From the NCBI GenBank assembly GCA_023055505.1, contig JALIRH010000045.1, positions 930,001 to 994,000 of the forward strand: DNA of 64,000 bases, read 5' to 3'. Below the pieces are notes generated by a model. That model was given only the letters and a program-made list of their open reading frames with translations, made no database searches and was not told the DNA's origin. Positions 30,931 through 41,533 of the stretch are shown here, piece by piece (positions within the stretch are counted from its first letter, which is position 1; every line of letters begins with the position of its first letter). The position numbers were made by a program, and so were the translations under genes. The DNA is from Callipepla californica brunnescens. Its lineage: Eukaryota > Chordata > Aves > Galliformes > Odontophoridae.

Positions 30931-31113
30931 GCAAATGCCTTAGCATACCAATGCCACGGCATGCAATAGAACTGCATACAAATGCCACGGTGTGCAAATG
31001 GCACGGCATGCAAATGCTCCTCCATGCAAATGCCACGGTGTCCAAAAGCCACGGCGTGCAAATGCCATGGTGTGAAAATGCAACTGCACGAAAATGCCAG
31101 TGTGCAAATGCAG
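30931..31113. repeat. 16-bp minisatellite carrying octamer-like ATGCAAAT sites
   Basis: The unit ATGCCACGGYRTGCAA repeats about ten times. At unit junctions it creates TGCAAATG. Perfect POU octamers (ATGCAAAT) lie at 31008-31015 and 31024-31031, with near matches in several other units. Confidence 0.85.
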
Positions 31114-34100
31114 CCCGCTGTCGTTGCTGGGCGATGGTTTGCCCGTTATTGCCTTGTTTTGCATCTCTTCAAACCCAGAGTTATTACGCAGCTTGCGGTG
31201 CTGGACGATTTGGGAGCAGGAGATTCATAGCTGTTTGTGGAGGAAATGAAGCGTTCTGTCCTTAATCAGATTCAAACAGAAGCGAGCAGCAGCTCTTCCC
31301 AGCACTTAGGCAGCGTGTGCATGGCTTTTATTTGCTTCTTGGCTGTTCCAGTGGTGGGCAGAAGCGCTGTACATGGGATGGATCACGGATCTGCAAAGTG
31401 CTGCTGGGCCCACTTGGGCGTGACATGGCACGTAAATGGGAGAGCACTGCAAGGACTGAGTGCTCGGAGCTGGAGGGGAATAAACAGAGAGAAACCCTAA
31501 AAATCCTGACTCATAAGCGATGCTGTGGGAAGGAGGGGGAGATAATCCAAACCTCCAGCAGCATTGTACTCCTGTCGCTCGGAGAGAAGCGTCGGCTCTG
31601 CTTGCTGTTCTTTTCCCCCCTCGTTGTGTTCAGACATTTCTTCTTGGGGAGGAAGACATCTTCAATGTTGCTGTAGCATCTGTGCATGGTTTCTGAACTG
31701 CTCCTGGGGAGCACATCTCTCTCATAGACACCCCCGTCCCCCCCAATACTATTTTGTCCCCACATCTGACCTCTTGCATGCAGTTTCCTGCTGCAGTGGT
31801 TCATTAGAGCAGCAGCTCTGTGCTCTGACCACGGTCTGGCTTTGCAATCCCCAAAGTTTTGGGGCTTGCAGCTCACAGGAGCACATGGTATAGCCCACAT
31901 GGGCAGCTCAGATTTGTGTCACCATTCCAGGGCCGCTGTCAGCTCTGAACGGATCAAGCTCAGGGCTTTGAGGTGTTTTCTTTTTGCCTGCAAACCCTGT
32001 CTGAGTAAGCAGGACCACACCACGAGCACCACAGAACACCCGCTGCATGCTGGAGTGGTGCTCCATTATTTACTTCCCTTGTTTTAAGCCTTTCCTCCTT
32101 CACCATGAAATATGTGGGCCTCTTCCTAAAGCCGAATCCCTCACATCTGCAGGAATCCGGGAGCTAAAGCTTGAAGGGAAACCTCACCCGCTGCAAAAAC
32201 CCTTCCGCACTCAGACCGGGGCGGCTTTGCTTTTCCACTCTGCCTTTAATTTCCCTTTTAGCAGAGCAGCCTCCCTCAAACTGCTCATCCCTACAGCTCC
32301 AAACCTCCCCCCCCATCAGACCCCTTGTTTACATGGCACTCCCAAACGCTGCTGTTCTTTTCCTTTCAGCAAATCATCACGTAGCAAATGTAGGGTACGA
32401 AGGAACGCGAACACTCTTAGGTTTTTTAGAGCCAGCAAAGAGTTGTGGATAACTTCTTTGCATTTAAACTTCCCAGCCCATTAAACCCTCTTAAATAATT
32501 CAGATTCAATCCCTGTTGAAGCCTGCGTGGCGTTGATTATGGTCTGTAATAAAACTTTGCTGGGAACAGGGATGTTAACACAAGTTATTGGTTTAACAGA
32601 AGTGACTGCAGAGGCGGTGCTGCCTTGGGGCTGTGAGGGAGGGGTTCATTATCCATCACTGGGTTGGGCTGTAGGGTCTGAGCCAACGCTGGGGGTCCAG
32701 AATGGACACCTCCAAAGTGGGAACTCGTTTGCACTGCATGCATCCCCCAGGCAAGGCTCGGGAGGGTTTCTTGGTCCCAGTCGCAGTGATGGAGGCTGGT
32801 TGCCCACACACGCACTCTGTTGGTGGTCACGCTCATTTTCCCGTGCATGTCTCCGGAGCTGCCTTCATGTTTAATGGATGAAAGACTTTTCCCTCCTCCC
32901 CTGCCACAGATGGCAAATGGAGAGCTCTGCTCTGGCAGCGAATCCTTCCCAAGGCAGATGGAAATCTTGTCGGAGCCATAAAGTTGTCTCGGTGGTGTCA
33001 AGTTGGCCATAGAAAACTAAAATATTGACCTGCTCTTCCCCACAAAACACAACTAATTAGCTACAACAAGTGGCTGATGTTTCCGCGAGCTTTGAGCTCA
33101 CTGCTGGGAAGGCATTTGCTTCTCTGCTCAGAACCTTTTTGCATTATCCAAGGGGGAGAGAAGTTTTGGGAAACAGGGACCAGCAGAGCTGCTCAAGGTT
33201 GGATGCTGTGATTTGTGTTCTCTTTAGGAACCCGGAGATTGAAGTGCTCATGGCTGGATGTTTTTTGCCCACCTTTTTGACGTTGCTTGTCGCTGTGTAG
33301 AGAGTTCCAGGATGGCTTTGGCTGCTGCACAAAGGGCAGGCAGAGCAGGGACTCAAACCAAGCAGGTCTGGGACATCAGCTGGTGAGTTCCCAGCTGTTC
33401 TCCTCTCTTGGGTTTGGATTCAGTTTCTCACTCGGAGCCGAACCCTGCTCTAGGATCCCAAGCAAGAAACCCATTCTGCAGGGAAGGCTTGCCTCTCTGC
33501 TGCAGTGGGGTGTGCACAGTGAGCACCCCAAACCACCACCCCCAGCTCAAGCATGAATTTCAGCTCCAGCTTTCCTCATTTTGGGTAGAGGCACTGATGC
33601 GATCGTCCCCGTGGCTGTCCCCGTTGGCGCTCCTGTTTCCTTGGAAGCTGTCCCACACTAGTTTGGTTGGCAAACAATAATAACGAATTAGGTTTGGTTT
33701 TCTTTGTCTTTTTATGTTCTGAAGTTTCAGGCCAAACAAGCCCTTGGGGCCAAACAAGCCCTCTGTGCTTGGACTCAGAATGGGTTCATGGTCATCACTG
33801 TGCCCACACTGAAATTCCATTGGCATCCATCACCCTGCGGCTGCTGAGCCTCACTGACCCCAAAAAGAGGACTGAACTGAAAGAAGTGAAGTCCACCTTC
33901 TTCCTACCCCAAGTTTCTCTGGGACGTCTTGCCACGTGGCTGTATCTCTTAACAACAGAAATCAATACCTCCTGCAGGGAGCTGAAATCTCTTTGTGAGG
34001 CATATCTTGAACAAAACACGTTCCATTTTTTTGCTAGGGGAAGTTTCCAGCCCATGGCTTGGGGTTTGGTGCTGTTGCAGGGTTGTGACAGTGCTGTTTT

Positions 34101-35114
34101 AGCTCGGAGCCCCTCGCCTGTGAGGGATGAGAAGAGTGGTGCTGATTACAAGGTGTAATGAAGTGTGTTTTCACAGTGCTGTTTCCGAGAATGGATCTCT
34201 ATTGCAAATGATGATGATGTGCACTCCGCCCTCATCCTTCCTGTGCTGCGATTTTCTCCTCTTCCTGACTCAGCAGTGACCTGGGCCATTGGCTTGGAGA
34301 TCAAGCCAAGAAATGAGATATACTCCTAGCAGTCCCCTTCTGCTCCGTGCACCAATCCCCCCATGCAGAGCTGCTTTGATCTGTGCCATCTCTGCTGTAC
34401 TCATGAGCTCAGTTATAGGATTTTGGGATGGTGTGGGGGATGTCCTTGTTCTCTTTTGCCCCCTTTATCAAACCCTTATTACAAAGCAGGTCCTGAACCG
34501 ATGCTCGCCCCATGGCAGTGCTCAAACAGCTCTGTGCTGCAGTGGGGGTCCCTGAGATGGCGCCAGCTGAGATGGGGGCACGATGCTATATCTGTTTCAT
34601 CCCATGGAAATGCTGTCCAAGGAAGCCTTGCTCTGCAGCTGGGCACGGTGGATGAACAACACAAATCTGTGGCTCGGAGGATGTGGAATGATTGAGGATT
34701 TAGTTGTGTTGGGGCTCTGGATGTGGGGGGGGCAAGGAGATGTGAGCATCAGGCAGATCAGGCTGCAGATGCTTGGCCTGAGTACTCTGCAACAGGGCAG
34801 CTCAAGAGGAGGATCACTGGTTAAGGTCTTTATTTCGGATTCCAGGTCTGAGGGCTGCCCCCGAGCACCCAAAGTCCCCATGGTGGGAGGGAGACCCACC
34901 GTGCCCGTGTCTCCCCATCTGCTGACCGTCAGCCAGGGCAGCGCATCCTGGCTCAGCTCCGCAGGAGTGATTCTGCGACCCAGAGGGTGTAGGTGCTGGG
35001 ATCGGTCACTAGAGGGAAGGATACGCGCACCGGTGGATTTCCAGGAGGAGCTGGCTGCGTTTCAGGGCACGTCTTTGACACGCCAACATACTTCGCGTTC
35101 TTAGGTGACAAAAG
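31114..35114. other. Intergenic, nothing recognisable
   Basis: Unique sequence with no supported gene, mobile element or RNA. A 163-residue open frame at 33667-34158 has no domain and no splice context. Confidence 0.55.
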
Positions 35115-35625
35115 TAATAGCTTTTTCCTTCCTTTCTCTCTCTCTCTTTTTTTTGTCTCTTTGTTTTTGTTCCCACCTCTTTCCCTTTTTCTCTTTTTCT
35201 TTTCTTTTTTCCTTTATTTCTTCTCCCCCCCTCCTTGTATTTCTCTTTTTTCCCCCCTTTGTTTTTTTCTCTTTTTCTCTTTTTCTTTTTTCTTTTTTTA
35301 TCTTTTTCTTTTTTCCTTTATTTCTTCTCCCCCCTTGTATTTCTCTTTTTTCCCCCCTTTGTCTTTTTCTCTTTTTCTCTTTTTCTTTTTTTCTTTTCTT
35401 TTTCTTTTTTTTCTTTTCTTTTTCTTTTTTTTCTTACTTCAGTCTTTTTTGTTTTTTTTTTCTTTTATTTCTTTTCTCTTTTTTCCTTTCTTTTTCATTT
35501 CTTTTCTTTCTTTTTTTTTCACTTTTCTTCTTTCTTTCTTTTTTTTTTTTCCATGTTTTCTTCTTTCTTTGTTTTCCTTTTCTTTTTTCTTTCTGCTTTT
35601 TCTCCTTTTCTCTCCCGTTTTCCCC
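35115..35625 (+). repeat. Polypyrimidine tract (C/T on plus strand), ~0.5 kb
   Basis: Almost purely T and C, with CTTTTTCTCTTTTTC-like units and a ~100-bp duplicated block (TTCTCCCCCCTTGTATTTCT-type sequence at about 35221 and 35325). Phe/Ser-rich and Lys-rich frames on the two strands are artefacts. The mirror-like structure could form triplex DNA. Confidence 0.93.
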
Positions 35626-35825
35626 CGAGGCTGCTGCCACCTGCTATTGTCTGAGAATGCCTTCAGAGAGCAAGCAACCCCTCCTGCCCCACCATGGTGA
35701 TGTCTGCTGAGCTCCGGCACATCCCAAACAACAATTTTGGGCTAAGATTAGTAAATCACTCAGGGTTATTCCAAATGCCACCCGTAAGCACCTCTGGGCC
35801 CAGCAGTATTTATTTGCTAATCAAT

Positions 35826-36010
35826 ATAGAATCGTAGAATCTCAAGGATGGAAAGGACCTACAAGATCCAACCGATTCCCACTGCTATCACCAGCTGTGA
35901 AACCGTATCTCACAGCTCCTCATCCACACGTCGATGTCCTCAATGTCTTTCTTGCAGCAAGGGGCCCTACTCTGAGCACAATACTCCAGGTGCAGCCTCA
36001 CCAGTGCTGA
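35826..36010 (-). mobile_element. CR1 3' fragment
   Basis: ATAGAATCGTAGAATCTCAA, GGAAAGGACCTACAAGATCC, and TTTCTTGCAGCAAGGGGCC to GCAGCCTCACCAGTGCTGAG are CR1 landmarks reversed. The distal end is uncertain and may run to about 36115. Confidence 0.88.
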
Positions 36011-38900
36011 GTATATCACTCAGTTGATTTTAAGAGCAAGCCAAACTTCACATTGGTGTCTTTGGGATGAAGTCTCACCCTGGCAGCCCCCAGGCACTGG
36101 TGACCACTCTGTGCTGAGCCAGGCAGCAATGTTTCTTTGTGCACATCCCTAGAGAAATGAGGACTGTCTGAACAAAGCCTCTGGTCCCTTCCTTTCCAGC
36201 TGTGGGCTGTAGCTGTGGGGCTGGCAGCATCCCATCCCCTCTTAGTTGTTCAAGATACTAACTTCATCAGCTCTGAAGTGTCTTGCCAACTGAGATTTGT
36301 TCCCCCCCCCTCTATTTCGACAAATATTTGTGTAAAATCTGCAGATAGAAAAACTTTTCCCTTGGGAACCCCCTTGGGTTTCAGCAGTGCTGCTGGGGTG
36401 GGGGAACCAGGGGAGAGGATTTACAGCCCCAGCCCCACCATTGGCTTCTGCAGGTGCCCTCTGTGGTGGAGGGACAGGGGCAAGGGAATGGGTTTTCATA
36501 CTGGGGATGAGATTTCAAGATCCTGCGCTCCTTCACCATGGACCTCTGCCTTTGCCCTGCACAGAAACCTCAGTGCAGCCCCAGTGGGATGGAGAGATGC
36601 AGGCACATCCCATGGGCACGGTGAGTGCTGGCAGGGCTGCATGGGGCAGAGAAGGAGCACTGCCCTCTGCTCTGCAGCTGTGAGTACTTTCAGTCTCCGT
36701 GCTGCGAGCAAAGACCTCCTGCTCCCACCCAGCACAAGCAGCTCATCCTTCAGCACGATGCTCCCTCTATCAGCACGCAGCAAAGGCTGACCTCTGAGCT
36801 TGCTCTGGTGCTGTCAATCACACTGGCCCAGAGCTTCAACATATCATGGTAAAAGGGGAAAAAGTCCTCCTCTTGCTGCTGCAGAAGGTTGGGCAGGGGT
36901 CAGCCTGCCTAGGAGCCAGTGCTGCAGGAGAGGAGGGGTGCTGCTGGGAGGAGAGGCAGAGGGCAGAGCTGGGCTCGCCATGTGCTCTCTGCAAGGCTTT
37001 CCTCGCTGCTGTCGTCCAAGAAGTTAATTAATTTTCTCTGATCAGCAGCCGTTGTGCCAGCAAGCAGAGTCTGGAGGAGAGGGGAGAGCACTGCTGCTTT
37101 GCAGCTCCCCCTGAGTTACGGTGATGGTTACTTTGTCTTAGCAAAAATGAAACGTCAAGCTGCGACAGAGAAAAATATTCTTTTAATGCTGAGCAGTAAC
37201 TGGGTTTCCAGAGTGCCGGGTAATGGGGGAAGATGGGAGCTAAGCAGCTGGGACCGCACAAGATTAATTCAGGCTCCAAATGAGGCTTCACACGCTGCGT
37301 GTTTTACCGTACATCACTGTCACGCGGACATTGGGGTGTGGGGCTCTGAGTTCACTTGTTGGCTCCACACTGGACATGGTGACAGGGTGACCGTTGTATT
37401 TTGGATAGGGAATTGGGAGGTGAAAATTGCAGGGAGCAAAGCAAGGACATTCTGCCCCAAAGGAACCAGGTCTGAATTTAGGAAGATGACCCTGGGGTGA
37501 TGGATGGGGGGCTGAGCATGGAGCTTTGCTTGAGGGGAACACTACCACTGTGCATTTCCTTATGTTGGCCCCCTTGAGGCCACCACGTTGTCACTGAGCC
37601 TCACCTCAGCAGCTTGGTCTGGGCTTGTGCCTAATTTTTGGCTAAGGAAGGATTCCATTCCTCGATGACTTACTTGCATGGGCGAACTCAGCCAGCCTGG
37701 TGGTTATTTTCCCTTCTGAGTCGTCACACTAGCTTTGTAAGTGCCATACTTTCATTAAAGTTTAATTTCCCTGAAGAGTGAAATATTAATGGGAACAGGC
37801 TTAATGCTGTCAATAGGAAACAGACCCAAACAGATAATTTGCTAATATAATGACTTAGGATTTTATCTATTTCCAGCTGCACGATTGCTCTTCTGCTATG
37901 ATCCGGTGCAGGTAATAACCATTGTCATCTCTGCTCAATGAGAAAACGTAATGAGTTTAGAGCTCAATCATCGTTTTGTGATGTACCCACACTTCTCCCC
38001 TGTACTCTGTGTGCTTCATCTTGCACCCTTGGGTGGGTTATGGGGGGCACCAGTCCTGCTCTAATGCAGATGGGAGAGAGGCTGAGGATGAGATCCAGAT
38101 TTATGGGTCAAGATAAGCACCACCCAAGGGCTTCTTTACAGCTCTCCAAATAGTCTTGAGGCTCTGCATCTTGGAGGTTCCCACCTCAGTGCACTTGCAG
38201 ACCTCTGGGAACCCAAATCCCCCTCATCTACTCCATTGCACTCCAGTGTTTGCTTTTAACCCAGATGCCAAGTTTAAAGAGCTGCATTTCCTTGTTAATC
38301 TCAGCTGGTATGGAAACCAGAGGCGGTGAATCACACGGAACAGTCCCTTGGTGGGCAGGACGTGCTGTAAATGAGGGGTGTACAGGAGGAACATGGCAGA
38401 GTGGGTGGGGAGAGGGGCTGGGATGTGTTCTTGGGATAGCCCAAGCTGCTTGGAGCAGTGTGGACATCCTCCCAGCTCTTTGGGAAGTGTGTAATGATTG
38501 TAGAACAAGCAGAGATACCTTTCTGATATGATGCCTTTCTGATATACTTTCCAGCTTGCAGCACGTGTGCTTTTCAGGGCAGACTGCTCTCTCTGTATTT
38601 GGATGTTTCCGATCTATTTTTTCCCCTCACAAATTTGTCCATCACTTCTGGAGGTCACACAGCTTGCAGCACTGGGCACTGCAGGCAGTGTGAGCACCAC
38701 GCTCCTGTCCACAGAGAGCCTGGATTTTGCCAGGCATTTTTTGTGTGTTTTTCTGCCTCGGAACAAACAATAAGGAATTGTTTCCTGGTTGTTTTTTTTT
38801 TTTTCTACTTTTTTTTTCAATTTTTATTTTTCTGTGCCATTAGTGGCTTGATGTGCCCTATCCACTTTTATCCCTCTCTCACTAACCACCTCTCACTAGC
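36011..38900. other. Intergenic, no gene seen; AT-rich island at 37740-37960
   Basis: The island holds TTTAATTTCC, AATATTAATGG, CAGATAATTTGCTAATATAA and TGACTTAGGATTTTATC. It is a candidate conserved noncoding element. The rest is unique sequence without coding signal. Confidence 0.55.
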
Positions 38901-39148
38901 CATAGAATCGTTCAGGTTGGAAAAGACCTCTGAGACCCCCAAGCCCATCCCACCCCACCATGCCCATAACCACGTCCCTCAGTGCCACATCCACACCTTT
39001 CTTGCACACCTCCATGGATAGCAACTCCCCTACCCCCAGGGCAGCCTGTGCCAATGCATCATAACTCTTCTGTAGAAGAAATGATTCCTAATATCCAGCC
39101 TGACTCTGATCCCCCCCTGGTGCAGCTTAAGCCATTACCTCTTGCAGT
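38901..39148 (-). mobile_element. CR1 3' fragment
   Basis: CATAGAATCGTTCAGGTTGG and AAAAGACCTC lead into CCATAACCACGTCCCTCAGT and TAATATCCAGCCTGAC, all typical of reversed CR1. Confidence 0.92.
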
Positions 39149-39751
39149 AATAAACCCAATAGCAGTGATAACAGAGTGGTTTCTGGGTCGTGTTCCCCCC
39201 TGGAGGTCAAGATGGGAATATTTGCACCCACCTGCAACAAGTTTGTGCACTGAAAGCTCTGCAGCTTCCCCACGATGGAGATTCTCTGCGTAGCTCACCC
39301 AGCTGTCCCTAGTAAACAAAGCACTGTGTTTGTGGCGTTTGGAAGTGAATGCAGATTGAGCTGCTTTCGGAGCCAAGCATATGGGCTGTGTTTGAGTGCT
39401 GGGAATGTGTTTGCTTGTGATTTAATAATACAGTGAGTCATGCCTGTACCTTCTCCCAATTACTGCCCTTACATCTCCTTATTGTTGAGTAGATGTTCTG
39501 GAAACTCTGTTTTCCTTGTAAAATCAATTACATACCAGCCATTATTATCTGCCAGGTCTCATGCCATCCTTGCTTGCCAAGAAAACCTCCACAGCAGCTG
39601 GGGTGTGACTGGTGATAGGGATACTCCAGCAGCCCATCCAGGAGCAGGGAACCAGGTTGGACACCATGGGCTCAGATGAGTGCAAATCCCATTGCTGCTG
39701 AGCACGGGGCTGTCTGACCCCAATGCAAAGCCCTTTATGGAACCATGCAGA
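39149..39751. other. Intergenic spacer between CR1 copies
   Basis: About 600 bp of unique, AT-leaning sequence with nothing recognisable. Confidence 0.5.
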
Positions 39752-39998
39752 ACCTCTTTAGCTCAAGGAGGGAAGGTTTACATTGGATGTTGGGGAATTT
39801 CTTCGCAGGGAGAGCGGTGAGGTGCTGGGACAGGCTGCCCAGAGAGGCTGTGGATGCCCCATCGCTGGAGGTATTCAAGACCAGGTTAAATGAGGCCCTG
39901 GACAACCTGGTCAAGTACCAGATGTGGAGGCCGATGGCAGGGAGTTGGAACTTGGTGATCCTTGGTTCCCTTCCAACCCAAACCATTCTGTGATTCTT
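39752..39998 (+). mobile_element. CR1 3' fragment
   Basis: TTTACATTGGATGTTGGGGA, GGCTGCCCAGAGAGGCTGTG, GGAGGTATTCAAGACCAGGT and CCATTCTGTGATTCTTTGG follow the CR1 order. Confidence 0.93.
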
Positions 39999-40027
39999 TG
40001 GGATGAGTGAAGATGAAGGGGCTTTAG

Positions 40028-40190
40028 TAGGGCCAGCCAGAGCTGGTGCCCAGGGTCACGTTCAGGTGGGGTTTCAGGATCTCCAAGGAGGAGAACCCAC
40101 ACCTCTCTGGATACCTGTGCCAGTAAAAAAGTGATTGCTGATGTTCAGGGCTTGTGTTCCAGTTTGCACCCATTCCCTTTGGTGCTAGCT
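40028..40190 (-). mobile_element. CR1 internal fragment
   Basis: TCCAAGGAGGAGAACCCACA, CCTCTCTGGATACCTGTGCC and TGCACCCATTCCCTTTGGTG are the reversed CR1 segment just upstream of the tail. It lies opposite in orientation to the adjacent copy. Confidence 0.8.
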
Positions 40191-40194
40191 CTAG

Positions 40195-40435
40195 GCAGTG
40201 GTATGGGAACTGTTAAATCATGGCCTGAACCACTGATTGATCACCTGAGGCAAGCCCTGAGTCAGCTGCAGGGGCACAACTGAGTGTGATTGGAAGGGGT
40301 GGAGTTTGACTCCACCTCTCCCAAGACCCCATTTAGGGGCTGACCACCAGCAGGGGAGGATCTCTTGTTGGAGATCCCTCCCTGGTGGAGTTATTGGCGA
40401 GCCTCAACCATCATCAAGGTGAGCCAATCTCTTTT
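40195..40435. repeat. Possible unidentified interspersed repeat
   Basis: The sequence (GAGTCAGCTGCAGGGGCAC, TGGAGTTTGACTCCACC, GATCTCTTGTTGGAGATCCC) has short internal inverted repeats and reads like a repeat family, possibly a solo LTR-like unit, between CR1 copies. I cannot name it. This is impression rather than proof. Confidence 0.3.
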
Positions 40436-41329
40436 GCTATTTATTTGTATACCATCTACTTAAAGCCTACCAAAAATATACCACCTTTTGCACTATTTCC
40501 TTGAAGTGCTTTCCTTGGGCTTATTTGCCCTACAGCACCACTGCTCTATCCTCTGGCACCACCCTGCAGGGATTTGTGGCCATGGAAGGGACTTCCCATG
40601 TTCAGTCCAAGCAGCCCCAGCTCTCAAACTCTCCTCCTTGTAGAAATGCTCTCAGAGCTCCACTTCTATCTTGCACTGAGGAGCCCAGAACTGCTCTTTA
40701 AGTCACCCCCAGAGGACTGGCAGAGCACGTTCCCCATCCCCACCAAAGGATACTCCTGATTTCTGCACGACCGTCACCCAACCACCAGCAAATCCTGCTT
40801 GTGTGCATACCCACATTAAGCATCGATTCTTCACTACAGCAGAACATGATTCTTCCTGAAATGAAGTCGGATCCTCCGAGACTTCAATAAACCTTTAAAG
40901 GAGTTTAATTAAAAAAGCATAAAGCCTGGGAGGATCAATGCAGCGCTAATGACCTGCAATGGGGCCACGTGTAGCTTGTTCTCGTTGACCTGTGAGGTAG
41001 CAAGGAACAAGCACGCAGACCCAGGGCTCTCAGTCAGCATCACCGGGGCTCTCCCAACCTGCAGGAGGATGGAGGGAGCTGCCTGCTATTGTTTGCATCC
41101 AAATTAAACCTTGCAGAGCGCTGGAATACCAATGGCTTTGAAGTCAGCAAGAGGTGTGTGGCTGCCAGTGAGATACCGGCTGGCTTCACAGCGGGATGTC
41201 AGGGTGGAGAGCTTGGAGAAACAAAAGATGCGTATGGAAAATGCCCAAGTCCAAATTAAAAACAAAACCAACAAAACAACCCCCAAAAACAACATATAAA
41301 GTTTTAAGAAAGGGAAGTTTCTTTCATTC
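40436..41329. other. Intergenic, AT-rich patch at 40860-40960
   Basis: Unique sequence. ATAAACCTTTAAAGGAGTTTA and AATTAAAAAAGCATAAAG lie in the AT-rich patch. No gene is seen. Confidence 0.5.
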
Positions 41330-41533
41330 TTTCGATGGAGAAATTTCTTTTCATTCTTGCACTGGAACAGGTTGCCCAGAGAGGCTGTGGATGCTCCACG
41401 CCTGGAGGCATTCAAGGCAAGGCTGGATGTGGCTCTGGGCAGCCTGGGTTAGTGGTGGGTGACCCTGCCCACATCAGGGGGGTTGAAGTGAGATGATCTT
41501 TGAGGTTCTTTTCAACTCAGACCACACTATGAG
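41330..41533 (+). mobile_element. CR1 3' fragment
   Basis: CACTGGAACAGGTTGCCCAG, GAGGCATTCAAGGCAAGGC, GCTCTGGGCAGCCTGG and GATCTTTGAGGTTCTTTTCA are CR1 landmarks. The terminal octamers are degraded. Confidence 0.9.

Noticed and set aside
34993..35710. 235-codon Phe/Ser-rich frame resembling a membrane protein
   Set aside because: It is a translation of the polypyrimidine tract.
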